This document shows, piece after piece, positions 28,800 to 38,835 of a stretch of 64,000 nt of DNA. Both the position numbers and the translations under genes were made by a program. The DNA lies in contig NZ_SJOH01000001.1 of NCBI RefSeq assembly GCF_004331285.1, positions 1 to 64,000 of the forward strand. The letters run 5' to 3'. Every line of letters starts with the position of its first letter. Position 1 is the first letter of the stretch. The DNA comes from Acinetobacter sp. ANC 3781 (GTDB lineage Bacteria > Pseudomonadota > Gammaproteobacteria > Pseudomonadales > Moraxellaceae). The notes under the pieces are model-generated. The model was not told where the DNA came from, searched no databases, and saw only the letters and a list, made by a program, of their open reading frames with translations.

Positions 28800-29363
28800 T
28801 TAAGAATCTGGAACCAGATAAGGATAAGGATTGATCACACCTTGCCCATTGAAATAAATACCATAATGTAAATGGGGCGGTGTATTTTTAGCATTACCGG
28901 TATTTCCTACATAACCAATCACTTGACCGGCTTCTACCCAGTCTCCTTCTTGAATCTGATCCGCATAATCGTCTAAATGCGCATAATAATGTCGACTTAA
29001 ATTCGGCCCAGTAATCCAGACCACCTTACCCCCCAAATTATTAGTTCCGACTCGAGTGACAATCCCTTGTGTTGCACTCAGTACAAAAGTGCCTCGCTTG
29101 GCAAAAATATCAATGCCTTCATGCTTGCGTCCTTCGCTACGTGCTGCACCCCAAGTATCATTAATCTGACGAGCTTTAATATTTTCAACCGGCATTGCAA
29201 GTTGTTCAGGCAAGTCCATTTGTTGTAATTGCATATATAAAACTGGATAACGAATGCCCACTGCTTCGCCAGACGATGGTGGCTGACAACCTGAAAGCAG
29301 CATGAATGTCATCATTAAACATATGTAGGAACTCTTTTTGAATATTTTTCGATGCTGATGCAT
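28800..29363 (-). CDS. M23-family peptidase lipoprotein
   Basis: This 187-residue lipoprotein has lipobox LLSGC with Cys at about residue 26 and then an M23 (LytM) domain. Zinc ligands are visible as GRKHEGIDIFA (H and D, about residue 80) and PHLHYGIYF (HxH, about 160), with the middle SRHYYAHLDDY segment. All catalytic positions appear intact, so it should cut peptidoglycan cross-links. The start is ATG 29363; a TTG three codons upstream is also open. Confidence 0.88.
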   Translation of the reverse strand: MHQHRKIFKKSSYICLMMTFMLLSGCQPPSSGEAVGIRYPVLYMQLQQMDLPEQLAMPVENIKARQINDTWGAARSEGRKHEGIDIFAKRGTFVLSATQGIVTRVGTNNLGGKVVWITGPNLSRHYYAHLDDYADQIQEGDWVEAGQVIGYVGNTGNAKNTPPHLHYGIYFNGQGVINPYPYLVPDS

Positions 29364-29445
29364 TAATTTCAAGAATTAAAGTGATTTAATCAATTTCATC
29401 TTAAGTTTTTAATTCTATTGAATGAAATATGATTTCTGTAAATAT

Positions 29446-29473
29446 AAAAAACCCGCAACAAATGCAGGTTTTT
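29446..29473 (-). terminator. Terminator of icd
   Basis: AAAACCCGCA and TGCAGGTTTT pair with one mismatch around ACAAA, followed by T's on the minus strand, 25 bases after the icd stop. Confidence 0.7.
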
Positions 29474-29498
29474 CCCATACAAAGTTCAAGTCTGTGAC

Positions 29499-30752
29499 TT
29501 ATTCCATGTTGTTGATGACGGCTTGACCAAATTCAGAGCAACGTAATAAAGTCGCGTCAGGCATTAAACGCTCAAAGTCATAAGTCACAGTTTTAGCGGC
29601 AATGGCACCAGAAATCCCTTTAATGATCAAGTCAGCAGCTTCAGTCCACCCCATGTCACGCAGCATCATTTCCGCAGAAAGAATGATTGAACCCGGGTTT
29701 ACTTTGTCCTGGCCAGCATATTTAGGTGCAGTACCGTGAGTCGCCTCATACATTTGAATTGCACCCCCGATGTTTGCACCAGGAGCAATCCCAATACCAC
29801 CCACTTCCGCTGCAAGTGCATCAGAAATATAGTCACCGTTTAAGTTCAACGTGGCAATAACGGAGTAATCCGAGGGACGCATCAGGATTTGTTGCAAGAA
29901 CGCATCGGCAATGACGTCTTTAATGATGATGTCTTTACCATTTTTAGGATTCTTGATTTTGACCCATGGACCACCGTCAAGAAGTTCACCACCAAAACGC
30001 TCAAGCGCGACTTCGTAACCCCATTCTTTAAATGCACCTTCGGTATACTTCATGATGTTGCCTTTGTGAACTAAAGTCACGCTAGGCTTGTCATTGTCGA
30101 TTGCAAATTGAATGGCTTTACGAACCAGACGTTGAGTCCCTTCTTTAGAGACTGGCTTAATACCAATACCACAGTTATCTTCGAAACGGATTTTAGTCAC
30201 GCCCATTTCTTCTTTCAGAAATTTAATGACTTTTTTGGCTTCTGGTGAATCCGCTTTCCATTCAATTCCCGCATAGATATCTTCAGAGTTTTCACGGAAG
30301 ATCACCATGTCAGTCAGTTCAGGATGATGCACTGGAGAAGGAACACCTTCGAACCAGCGAACTGGACGTACACATACGTAAAGGTCTAATTCTTGACGTA
30401 AAGCGACATTGAGAGAACGAATACCACCACCCACAGGAGTGGTTAATGGGCCTTTAATCGAAATAACGAACTCGCGAAGCGCTTCAAACGTTTCTTCCGG
30501 CATGTAAGTCCCATAGATTTTATCTGCTTTTTCGCCGCAGTAAACTTCCATCCACTCGATCGAACGTTTGCCAGCGTAGGCTTTTTGAACTGCGGCATCT
30601 ACTACAGCTTTCATCGCTGGTGTAATATCTACCCCAATTCCATCACCTTCAATGAAAGGAATGATCGGATTATTTGGAACATTCAGTGATAAATCTGCCT
30701 TTACGGTAATTTTGCTACCATCCACAGGAACTATGATTTTCTGATAACCCAT
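29499..30752 (-). CDS. icd: NADP-dependent isocitrate dehydrogenase, dimeric type
   Basis: The 417-residue TCA-cycle enzyme oxidatively decarboxylates isocitrate to 2-oxoglutarate with NADP. It matches Escherichia coli Icd in length and motifs: [20 protein letters not shown] (substrate Ser and Arg, about residue 115), [14 protein letters not shown], and GIAPGANIG with [12 protein letters not shown] near the end. The phosphorylation-site Ser region is conserved. A second, unrelated isocitrate dehydrogenase lies 2.5 kb away. Confidence 0.96.
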   Translation of the reverse strand: MGYQKIIVPVDGSKITVKADLSLNVPNNPIIPFIEGDGIGVDITPAMKAVVDAAVQKAYAGKRSIEWMEVYCGEKADKIYGTYMPEETFEALREFVISIKGPLTTPVGGGIRSLNVALRQELDLYVCVRPVRWFEGVPSPVHHPELTDMVIFRENSEDIYAGIEWKADSPEAKKVIKFLKEEMGVTKIRFEDNCGIGIKPVSKEGTQRLVRKAIQFAIDNDKPSVTLVHKGNIMKYTEGAFKEWGYEVALERFGGELLDGGPWVKIKNPKNGKDIIIKDVIADAFLQQILMRPSDYSVIATLNLNGDYISDALAAEVGGIGIAPGANIGGAIQMYEATHGTAPKYAGQDKVNPGSIILSAEMMLRDMGWTEAADLIIKGISGAIAAKTVTYDFERLMPDATLLRCSEFGQAVINNME

Positions 30753-31600
30753 TGTACAAGTTCTCCCTTTGTAGCAAATGACTTTAAAAATAATTGTCAG
30801 ACAGCAATACTTTCAACTTTTCTTATCATATCGCATAAATACTTTAATCGAATTTTAGTGTTTTGGAGATTTAGACGGGAAATAACCCCATTTTTCGCTG
30901 AAATAAAACTCAACGCTCCGGTCTTGATGATTATCAAATTGGTCATTTTTTATGAAAGTCGTCATTCTTAATATTTCTGCATTCCTTATTCTTTAATGAA
31001 TTATATTTATCTACTCTATATAAGTTAAAAACACCTAATCATAACTTTAATCTTTTTTAATCAATTTTTATTGAATATAAAAACCGGTATCTTTAAAGTA
31101 AAGTAAATTTTACTGATCCTGATATCGCCAGGTTCAGTTAAAATGACTAAATCATTTTTCTATTGAACCCCAGTCAGCATCATACTTATGCGATCTAAAA
31201 TCCTTTAATATATTATCTATAGATACAAAAAGTTCATTGTTACCACCTGTACATGGTAAGCATATTATTTAATTTAGAGGTTAATAAAAAGTGTACCTAA
31301 CTCTCTCAACTTAAATAGGCTTTTTAATTCACAATTTTATATTTTTTGTTTTTAAGTTATTGAAGTGAAAACAAGATATTACTGTTACCCTGTTGAATAA
31401 GTAGGTTTTATAAAACTGGTCTATTTCCAAATATCCTAGTTAAGTTATATTTTTTAGAAATTTATCTAAATTTCCAAAATTTAATAGGGTTAATAAAATT
31501 TTTATAACTGAGTTTTTACTCGTATCATTTCATTTCCACTGATATCATTTCAATAATCTCTTTATTTTATCAAATCTATCAAAATTAATATTTTCCTGCG
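30753..31600. other. Long AT-rich intergenic region
   Basis: About 850 bases of very AT-rich DNA lie upstream of icd, with stops in every frame. It includes the icd promoter. I found no intact frame, tRNA or clear hairpin. Confidence 0.45.
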
Positions 31601-31741
31601 TTAGACCAGGAAATCTTTAAGTAGCGATTGTTTAATAATTTCATCAAAATTAGGTTTTGACGAATTTTGCTTATTCGTCTTCACGGTTTTATAGCAATAG
31701 CTCGCTGCTATACCTGCACTTAATAGGGCCAGCATTTTCAT
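31601..31741 (-). CDS. Small membrane or exported peptide (46 aa)
   Basis: The frame starts at ATG 31741 with AGGTGA 4 bases upstream and ends at TAA 31601-31603. The first 18 residues (MKMLALLSAGIAASYCYK) form a short hydrophobic segment. A charged tail ending NFDEIIKQSLLKDFLV follows, probably an amphipathic helix. It sits alone in a 1.5-kb gap. Good ribosome-binding site and composition support it; function unknown. Confidence 0.5.
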   Translation of the reverse strand: MKMLALLSAGIAASYCYKTVKTNKQNSSKPNFDEIIKQSLLKDFLV

Positions 31742-32264
31742 TCTTCACCTCAAATTATTAAAATAAATATATGAATATTAAACTATCATTCAAATTTGTA
31801 GCTTTCCAAATCACTTTTGATTATTTTTTGTACTATATGTAAGTCATCATATACGAAATTAAAAAATCAGCTCTTGGATGCCTGAATGTCATTTATCGCA
31901 GAATGATTGATTTCAGAAGCCACCATAAACAGTTTGACCGAGGAATGAGGTTATCGCTTAAGGTTACAAACTTTAAAGGAGGTTTCATAAGTCGACATTG
32001 TTTACAACATTCGGACTAAATAGTTCATGCCTTGCTGAACTCTACAAAATTAAACATCCTATTCAACTTTTAGAAAAAAATAGGTCTTAGTATTCATAAT
32101 AGGTCAAGAATAAAGTTGAAGAACACAAAACAGAATCTGATATGATAGCCCCCACATAGTGGGCTTTTCTTTACCGCCTTTTACCCCCACCTCCCAAAAC
32201 GGGTAACTAAACGGGTAACTCGAAAACCACAACAAAATATATTTAATCTTTTTAGTAGGTTACT
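31742..32264 (+). other. Leader region of the RluE-like gene with hairpin and tandem repeat
   Basis: A -10-like TATGAT (about 32140) is followed by a hairpin (GCCC / GGGC with a CCACATAGT loop, about 32149-32165) and TTTTCTTT. Then comes a perfect tandem 12-base repeat, AAACGGGTAACT twice at 32197-32220, and the gene start at 32265. The hairpin plus T-run close to the promoter could be an attenuator. The rest is AT-rich with no frame. Confidence 0.4.
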
Positions 32265-33086
32265 GTGAAAATAGTTATTCTTAATAAACCTTATGACGTT
32301 CTCTCCCAATTCCGTGCCGACGAGAAACATCAAACCATGGCTGATTTTACTCAAGATCCTGACCTGCGTATTGCTGGTCGTCTTGATTTAGATTCAGAAG
32401 GTTTAATGTTCTTGACGGATCATGGGGGTTTGAACCAGTTCATTACCAACCCTGCCAACAAAAAGTTTAAAACTTATGTAGTACAGGTCGATGGTGACAT
32501 CACTGAAGAAGCCTTAGAGCAACTTCGTAAAGGCGTTGAGCTTAAAGATGGCATCACCCTGCCGGCTCAGGCAAAAAAAATTGACGAGCCTGATTGGTTA
32601 TGGGAACGGACACCACCTGTACGTTTCCGTGCCAGTGTTCCAACTTCATGGGTAGAAATTCAAATTTGTGAAGGGCGCAATCGTCAAGTTCGTCGTATGA
32701 CCTCTGCAGTTGGTTTTCCTACTTTACGTTTAATTCGCACTCAAATTGGTAGCATTAGCATTGTAAAACTTGGCTTGCAACCAGGTGAGCAAGTTGAGAT
32801 CGAGCCTTTACTTTACCCAGACTTTAAAGATGTTCCTGCGGATAAACCGTATGAAGGTCGTTCTTTTGCGAAAAAGACCCCGACCAAAAAACAGCATTTT
32901 TCGGTTGCTAAAGATAAAGCTCGTGAAGAAAGAGGCGAAGCGCCATTTAAAGGCAAGAAAAAAGCTGGCGGTGGTACAACGCGTATTTGGCAAATGGACG
33001 ATGCAGATAAACCTCGTCGTAAAACCAATGGTACGACACGCCCAAATACCAAAACCCCTCGTGGTCGTGGACGTAATGGTCGTTAA
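32265..33086 (+). CDS. RluE-like 23S rRNA pseudouridine synthase with basic C-terminal tail
   Basis: The 273-residue protein matches the RsuA/RluE family: ILNKPYDVLSQF, the catalytic GRLDLDSEGLMFLTD (Asp, about residue 45) and EGRNRQVRRMTSAVGFPTLR (about 135). RluE modifies U2457 of 23S rRNA; the PDWLWERTPPVRFR segment favours RluE over RluB or RluF. The start is GTG 32265. From about residue 190 it carries an 80-residue Lys/Arg/Gly-rich tail ending TKTPRGRGRNGR, absent from E. coli RluE. The tail is likely disordered and RNA-binding. Confidence 0.88.
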   Translation: MKIVILNKPYDVLSQFRADEKHQTMADFTQDPDLRIAGRLDLDSEGLMFLTDHGGLNQFITNPANKKFKTYVVQVDGDITEEALEQLRKGVELKDGITLPAQAKKIDEPDWLWERTPPVRFRASVPTSWVEIQICEGRNRQVRRMTSAVGFPTLRLIRTQIGSISIVKLGLQPGEQVEIEPLLYPDFKDVPADKPYEGRSFAKKTPTKKQHFSVAKDKAREERGEAPFKGKKKAGGGTTRIWQMDDADKPRRKTNGTTRPNTKTPRGRGRNGR

Positions 33087-33142
33087 GATTTAGTTTAAAC
33101 AAGTTCCTTTTTTGGGAAAGTTTGTATCGTAAGCTTACGAAC

Positions 33143-33176
33143 AAAAAAAGCCGGTGCATATGCACCGGCTTTTTTT
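33143..33176. terminator. Bidirectional terminator, with an extra hairpin beside it
   Basis: AAAAAAAGCCGGTGCAT and its exact complement form a palindrome between two convergent genes. A second small hairpin (GCCGAC-AAA-GTCGGC, 33182-33196) lies on the dehydrogenase side and a palindrome TCGTAAGCTTACGA lies at 33127-33140. Confidence 0.9.
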
Positions 33177-33211
33177 GTATCGCCGACAAAGTCGGCTTTG
33201 CATTACATTCA

Positions 33212-35449
33212 TTAAGCTGTAACAGCTGCAAGCACTGTATTCAACGTCACACTTGGACGCATCACAGCATTTACTTTCGCTTGATCAACAGCGTAGTAAC
33301 CGCCGATGTCTGCTGGTTTGCCTTGAACTTCAGCAAGTTCAGCAATAATCTTGTCTTCGTTTTCAGCCAATGCTTTTGCAAGCGGAGCAAACTTCGCTTT
33401 CAATTCAGCATTTTCGTCTTGCGCAGCAAGTTCTTCAGCCCAGTATTTCGCCAGGTAGAAGTGACTGCCACGGTTGTCGAGCTCGCCAGTACGACGTGAA
33501 GGTGATTTATCATTGTCGAGCAATTTGCCAGTCGCTTGGTCTAAAGTTTTAGCCAGTAACTTCGCAGCAGCATTGTCTTCTTTGATGCCCATCTCTTCTA
33601 GAGAAACAGCAAGTGCCATGAACTCACCGAGTGAATCCCAACGTAAATGGTTTTCTTCAACCAACTGTTGTACGTGTTTAGGAGCAGAACCGCCTGCACC
33701 CGTTTCGTACATACCACCACCCGCCATTAACGGCACGATAGAAAGCATTTTCGCAGACGTACCCAATTCCATGATCGGGAATAAGTCAGTCAGGTAGTCA
33801 CGTAAGATGTTACCCGTTACAGAGATTGTATCTAGGCCACGAGCAACACGTTCAAGCGTATAACGCATTGCACGTACTTGTGACATGATTTGGATATCAA
33901 GACCAGTCGTGTCGTGATCTTTCAAGTATTTCTCAACTTTCTTGATCAATTCATTTTCGTGTGGACGGTACGGGTCAAGCCAGAAGATCGCAGGCATGCC
34001 AGAGTTACGCGCACGATTTACCGCAAGTTTCACCCAGTCACGAATCGGTGCGTCTTTCACCTGACACATACGCCAGATATCGCCTTCCTCAACGTTTTGA
34101 GTCATCAACACTTCACCAGTTTCAAGATCGGTGATGTTGGCAATACCCGCTTCAGGAATTTCGAAAGTTTTGTCGTGTGAACCGTATTCTTCCGCTTTTT
34201 GCGCCATCAAACCAACGTTAGGTACAGTACCCATTGTTTTTGGATCGAAGTTGCCATTCCACTTACAGAAATTGATCATTTCTTGGTAGATACGTGCGAA
34301 AGTCGATTCAGGCATTACAGCTTTACAGTCATAAGGTTTGCCGTCAGCGCCCCACATTTTACCGCCACCACGGATCATTGCAGGCATAGAAGCATCTACA
34401 ATTACGTCGTTTGGTGAATGGAAGTTAGTGATGCCTTTTGCTGAATCAACCATTGCAAGTGCTGGACGGTGTTCTTGACACGCATGCAAGTCACGGATGA
34501 TTTCTTCACGCTGAGATGCAGGTAAAGTTTCAAGTTTCTCGTAGAGACCCGCCATACCGTTATTGATGTTAATGCCTAGCTCGTCAAATAACTTGCCATG
34601 CTTCTCAAACGCTTCTTTATAGTAAATTTTCACACAGTGACCAAATACGATCGGGTGCGAAACTTTCATCATGGTTGCTTTAACGTGTAAAGAGAACAAA
34701 ATGCCTGCTTCACGACAATCTTCAAGTTCTTTCTCGTAGAAGTCACAAAGTGCTTTTTTGCTCATAAACATTGAGTCAATAATTTCGCCATCTTTCAACG
34801 CAACTTTTGGCTTAAGAACGATGGTTTCACCGCTCTTGGTGATAAGTTCCATTTTTACGTTACGAGCGCGGTCAAGGGTCATTGACTTTTCGCCGTGATA
34901 GAAGTCGCCTTCGCTCATGTGTGAAACGTGGGTTTGTGACCACTGTTTCCACTCGCTCATTGAATGCGGGTGTTTTTTCACATAATTTTTTACAGCAGCA
35001 GGCGCACGACGGTCAGAGTTACCTTCACGTAATACAGGGTTTACAGCAGAGCCTAAGCATTTGCCATAACGAACCTTGATTGACTTTTCTTCTTCAGTCG
35101 TTGGATTTTCCGGATAATCAGGGATCGCGTAGCCTTTAGATTGAAGCTCTTTGATGCACGCTGTTAGCTGGCCAACAGAGGCACTGATATTCGGTAATTT
35201 AATAATGTTAGTGTCTGGATCTTGAGTAAGACGACCTAGCTCCGCGAGGGTATCGGGAACTTTCTGCTCTTCATTTAGGCAGTCTGCAAATTCTGCGAGC
35301 ACACGAACCGCTACAGAGATGTCACTTTTGACAATCTCGACACCGGCCGGCTTAGTAAAGGTCTCAATGATCGGCAGTAGCGAATAAGTCGCCAACAATG
35401 GCGCCTCGTCAGTCAGTGTGTAAATGATTGTTGACTTTCCACCAGCCAT
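33212..35449 (-). CDS. NADP-dependent isocitrate dehydrogenase, monomeric type
   Basis: This is a 745-residue monomeric isocitrate dehydrogenase, recognised by [40 protein letters not shown] (about residue 130) and [20 protein letters not shown] (about 355). It catalyses the same reaction as Icd but belongs to a separate family. The start is ATG 35449 (MAGGKST), with AAGGGG 8 bases upstream. The frame stays open 34 codons further to 35551, but that extension is outside the family and lacks a ribosome-binding site. Confidence 0.95.
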   Translation of the reverse strand: MAGGKSTIIYTLTDEAPLLATYSLLPIIETFTKPAGVEIVKSDISVAVRVLAEFADCLNEEQKVPDTLAELGRLTQDPDTNIIKLPNISASVGQLTACIKELQSKGYAIPDYPENPTTEEEKSIKVRYGKCLGSAVNPVLREGNSDRRAPAAVKNYVKKHPHSMSEWKQWSQTHVSHMSEGDFYHGEKSMTLDRARNVKMELITKSGETIVLKPKVALKDGEIIDSMFMSKKALCDFYEKELEDCREAGILFSLHVKATMMKVSHPIVFGHCVKIYYKEAFEKHGKLFDELGININNGMAGLYEKLETLPASQREEIIRDLHACQEHRPALAMVDSAKGITNFHSPNDVIVDASMPAMIRGGGKMWGADGKPYDCKAVMPESTFARIYQEMINFCKWNGNFDPKTMGTVPNVGLMAQKAEEYGSHDKTFEIPEAGIANITDLETGEVLMTQNVEEGDIWRMCQVKDAPIRDWVKLAVNRARNSGMPAIFWLDPYRPHENELIKKVEKYLKDHDTTGLDIQIMSQVRAMRYTLERVARGLDTISVTGNILRDYLTDLFPIMELGTSAKMLSIVPLMAGGGMYETGAGGSAPKHVQQLVEENHLRWDSLGEFMALAVSLEEMGIKEDNAAAKLLAKTLDQATGKLLDNDKSPSRRTGELDNRGSHFYLAKYWAEELAAQDENAELKAKFAPLAKALAENEDKIIAELAEVQGKPADIGGYYAVDQAKVNAVMRPSVTLNTVLAAVTA

Positions 35450-36278
35450 ATATAGCCCCTTGCGTTGGATTGAGTTTTTGAGGATCGAGCTTTTGACCCG
35501 ACCCTGCGAACCGATTTGCTTAAATAAAACATCGAAAGTATCGGTGCTCATTGCACCTCAGCTAAACAACAATATCTTTTCATCTTGCTGTCTGGCTGAA
35601 AATTCGTATACATCGGTGTTGTTCACCAATCCTTATATTCTACTTGAAATTTCGTCTCTTTTCGAATATAGGTACTTGTAGTCGTTATCTACAGCTACAT
35701 CTGCACACCTAACTGCATGAGTAATGAATCAAGGCTTGGATAATATATAATATATATTTATCAATAATTTAAATCAAAAAAACTCACAATATTGATTAAA
35801 ATCCAAACTAATTGATTTACTGTTTTACAACCCAATTTATTAAAACATGTTGGGTATCATGCAAATAAATTATCTATTAAGGAATACGTTGCAGTTTTCT
35901 CCTGATCAGCCGAAAAAAATTGTCGCAATGAGGTATGCACTCCTCACTTAAGTTTTACTAAACTTTAAAGGCTTTCGAGCGGTAATTTTCAACAGGATAT
36001 TGTGGGAGAGTCCAAGATATAAAGGTTGTACTTGAAGCTCAGCAAGGTGATAAATGGTTAAGTAAATGAAAGTGTGAACAATGATAAATAAAGTATTTTC
36101 CTAAAGTACCTGTAGTTTTTTGATTGATGCTAATTTAGAGCAATACCATATTCCGCTACTTTTAAGTCCTTATGGATATTCAATTTACTAGAGATAATTG
36201 ATACATAAAAATATTAATCATTGATCTAAATAAACTTTTAATGCATTTTGTAGAAATCTAAAAAATAATTAGTCCCAA
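35450..36278. other. Long intergenic region with a possible gene remnant
   Basis: About 830 AT-rich bases. At 36013-36069 the plus strand reads QDIKVVLEAQQGDKWLSK-stop, and at about 35890 a short piece reads LQFSPDQPKKIVAMRYALL-stop. Both look protein-like but isolated, so this may be what is left of a deleted gene. No terminator or RNA was recognised. Confidence 0.35.
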
Positions 36279-36899
36279 ATGCTATCAAAATTATTTCAAA
36301 GTTTTTTGAGATTACTACTCTCGACTCATATTACTATTTTGTTAATCAGTGCTTTCTTAGGCATCAATATTTTATATTTTTGGTACGGTGGATGGTTACT
36401 TACCAGAACTGACAATTATGATCATCTTAATTTTTTAATCTCTATATTGAGTTCTGCAGCAACAATTTTTGCAGCAGTAACTGCAGCAATATTAGTTTTA
36501 AATTGGAAACATCAACATAACCTTTCTTTAACTTCCAAGTTGGTTACAGAAATTTGGGATCTTCACAGCCAATTTACCTCAGAAATATATAAACTGACAT
36601 ATCAATTTTCGATTTATACAAAGGAGTTTGAATATAAATCGGTATATTCTGAACTTATTCAGATTGCTGTTCCTTTACGCTCAAAGTCTCAACAACTACA
36701 AGTTTTATTAGAAAGGCAAATTGATAGTAAAAGCTGGGAACTACTTCAAAATCATATAAACTATCTTGAAGGGTTTTATCCCTGGTCGGCTATAGATTTT
36801 TTTGAATACAGAGATAATCGAGCAGAATTTATGGAAGAATTTAAATATACTAATTCATCTATATTAAATATTTGTAGAAAATATATTTCTATTGAATAA
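36279..36899 (+). CDS. Membrane protein of unknown function (206 aa)
   Basis: Two hydrophobic helices occupy about residues 12-37 and 48-72, followed by a 130-residue helical cytoplasmic or periplasmic part rich in aromatic and charged residues. The gene is more AT-rich than its neighbours and I recognise no family motif. Together with the gene remnants upstream this suggests an acquired insert between two conserved blocks. It has a terminator shared with the convergent peptidase gene. Confidence 0.7.
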   Translation: MLSKLFQSFLRLLLSTHITILLISAFLGINILYFWYGGWLLTRTDNYDHLNFLISILSSAATIFAAVTAAILVLNWKHQHNLSLTSKLVTEIWDLHSQFTSEIYKLTYQFSIYTKEFEYKSVYSELIQIAVPLRSKSQQLQVLLERQIDSKSWELLQNHINYLEGFYPWSAIDFFEYRDNRAEFMEEFKYTNSSILNICRKYISIE

Positions 36900-36901
36900 G
36901 C

Positions 36902-36927
36902 AAAACCGATGCCTAAGTATCGGTTTT
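36902..36927. terminator. Terminator between convergent genes
   Basis: AAAACCGAT and ATCGGTTTT pair perfectly around GCCTAAGT. A and T flanks make it usable in both directions. Confidence 0.75.
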
Positions 36928-36952
36928 ACATGACTTTAATAAAACTAGCAAA

Positions 36953-38656
36953 TTAAGCTTTAAGCCACTTCTCTGCTTTCGCCTGATCTTCAACTTTCAA
37001 GTCAACTGTGGTCAAATCAATTGCACCACCTTCGACTTCAAACTGAATAAATTCATCACGGCGGAATGCATACACAGCGAAAGTGCCTTCTTGTTTCGAA
37101 TATTTCTCAACAAGTTTTTCAGACGCTTTTAAACCATCAATCGCAACAATCACATCATTAGCAGAAAGACCGGCTTTAGCCGCTGCACTATCACGGCGAA
37201 TCTGTTGAATCACCACACCTTCAGGTTTGTCTGCAACTTTGAGTCCGAATGGCAAAGCTTTTTCATTTTTCAATTCAAAGCTTAGACCAAATTCGGGCAG
37301 CAACTGATCCAGTGGCAATTCGTCTGTGGTATTGATCAAATGATTAATTTGCTCAAGCCAGCTATGACCCGTCAACTCATGACACAAATCAAAGATGGTA
37401 CGCTCATTTACTTGAAGGCCCTTCTGCGCATTTTCATACAGCTTACGCATGAGTGCATCAAGGCTTGAACCTTTCAGTCGAAGGCCTAAATCCAGACACA
37501 GTGCAACCAGACAACCTTTGTTGTAATAGCTGGTGCCTGCATTATTCGAGTTTTCATCCTGACGGTAGAATTTTACCCATGCATCAAAACTAGATTCTGC
37601 CACGGTTTGAATCGCATGACCTGGATTTTGCAAGTAACGATCTATCTGTGCTTTTAATAAAGCAATATACGATTCCTGATTGATGACACCACTGCGCAGC
37701 AAAATCAGATCATCATAATAAGAAGTAAAGCCTTCAAAGATCCAAAGCAGTGAGGTATAGCCCTCTCTATTCAAATCGTAATTAACAAAATTTTCTGGGC
37801 GAATAAATTTCACCAGCCAAGAATGGAAATATTCATGACTACATAAACCCAAGAAACGTTGATAATCTTTTGAAGGCTCAACAGGCTCATCCATTTTTGG
37901 CAGGTCATCACGTGGTGTAATCAGGCTAGTGCTATTCGGGTGTTCTAAACCGCCATAGCTATTGCCTGTTGCCATCGTCATAAAGGTATAATTTTCAAAT
38001 GGCGCCGAACCAAACATTGAAATTTCCGTGCTACAGATTTTTTCAATATCTTGCTGCATACGTTCGGCATTCATGCTGTGTTTGCCTGAAACCACGAACT
38101 CATGCGGAATACCATTGGCTTCAAAGCTGAAACGGGTTTGCTCTGCCAGTTCAAATGGCGAGTCAATCAGCTGCGCATAGTTTTTGGCTTTTAAGGTATG
38201 ACGGCCTTTAACCAAGCTCTTATTTTCCAATCCTGTAGCCAATTGGAAGTGTTTCAGTTCTTCCGGAAGGAATACTTCAACTTCAATGGCTTTATCTTCC
38301 TGACCTTCCAGTCCCAAGCATGCACAAGCCGGATTCACATATAAACGTGTTTGATCGACATATGCACCACGTACAGACAGATCATAGGCATATACATCAT
38401 ATTCAACTGTAATCAGTTCATGATCGGTATTAAATAAACGCCATTTATTCTTTTCGAATTTCTGGATTTGCAGAATTCGGCCATCTTCATCGTAGGCTTT
38501 AACTGACTCAAGATGCTTGGAAAACTCGCGAATCAGATAACTTCCCGGAATCCAGGTTGGGAGTGATAATACTTGAGTAGGATCTGCTAAAAAACGAAGA
38601 GTCACGTGAATTAAATGCTGACGATAATCGTCAAATTCGATTTGATAATGCAACAT
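36953..38656 (-). CDS. M61-family metallopeptidase with PDZ domain
   Basis: This 567-residue protein matches glycyl-aminopeptidase-type M61 enzymes. An N-terminal beta domain (SLPTWIPGSYLIREFSKHL, about residue 40) is followed by a zinc site CSHEYFHSWLVKF (HExxH, about 270) with the downstream EGFTSYYDDLILLRSG Glu. A C-terminal PDZ domain spans about residues 460-545. No signal peptide is seen from ATG 38656, so it is probably cytosolic. The frame is open 34 more codons upstream, but the family starts at MLHYQIEF. Substrate unknown. Confidence 0.88.
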   Translation of the reverse strand: MLHYQIEFDDYRQHLIHVTLRFLADPTQVLSLPTWIPGSYLIREFSKHLESVKAYDEDGRILQIQKFEKNKWRLFNTDHELITVEYDVYAYDLSVRGAYVDQTRLYVNPACACLGLEGQEDKAIEVEVFLPEELKHFQLATGLENKSLVKGRHTLKAKNYAQLIDSPFELAEQTRFSFEANGIPHEFVVSGKHSMNAERMQQDIEKICSTEISMFGSAPFENYTFMTMATGNSYGGLEHPNSTSLITPRDDLPKMDEPVEPSKDYQRFLGLCSHEYFHSWLVKFIRPENFVNYDLNREGYTSLLWIFEGFTSYYDDLILLRSGVINQESYIALLKAQIDRYLQNPGHAIQTVAESSFDAWVKFYRQDENSNNAGTSYYNKGCLVALCLDLGLRLKGSSLDALMRKLYENAQKGLQVNERTIFDLCHELTGHSWLEQINHLINTTDELPLDQLLPEFGLSFELKNEKALPFGLKVADKPEGVVIQQIRRDSAAAKAGLSANDVIVAIDGLKASEKLVEKYSKQEGTFAVYAFRRDEFIQFEVEGGAIDLTTVDLKVEDQAKAEKWLKA

Positions 38657-38835
38657 AATGGGCAATACAAAATAAAAAACTGAACTTAGGGCTAGCTTAG
38701 CATTTTTTTGTAAAACAATGCTGAACTGTCGCAATTGTCTACAATTCTGACTAGCCATTATTAAGAAAAAAGCATAGCATGCCCAAGGTTTTTTGCATTT
38801 TTAAAGTCAATGGATTGGCAACTAAAGGAACATCA

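Noticed and set aside
32148-32221. The hairpin and tandem AAACGGGTAACT as an attachment site of an integrated element
   Set aside because: No integrase, no matching distant repeat and no foreign genes adjoin it.
33370-35079. Several long open frames on the plus strand opposite the monomeric isocitrate dehydrogenase gene
   Set aside because: They are antisense shadows of a strongly conserved coding sequence, with no ribosome-binding sites or family motifs.
35450-35551. Longer start for the monomeric isocitrate dehydrogenase (34 extra codons)
   Set aside because: The family begins at MAG(G)KST, where AAGGGG is well placed; the extension has no ribosome-binding site.
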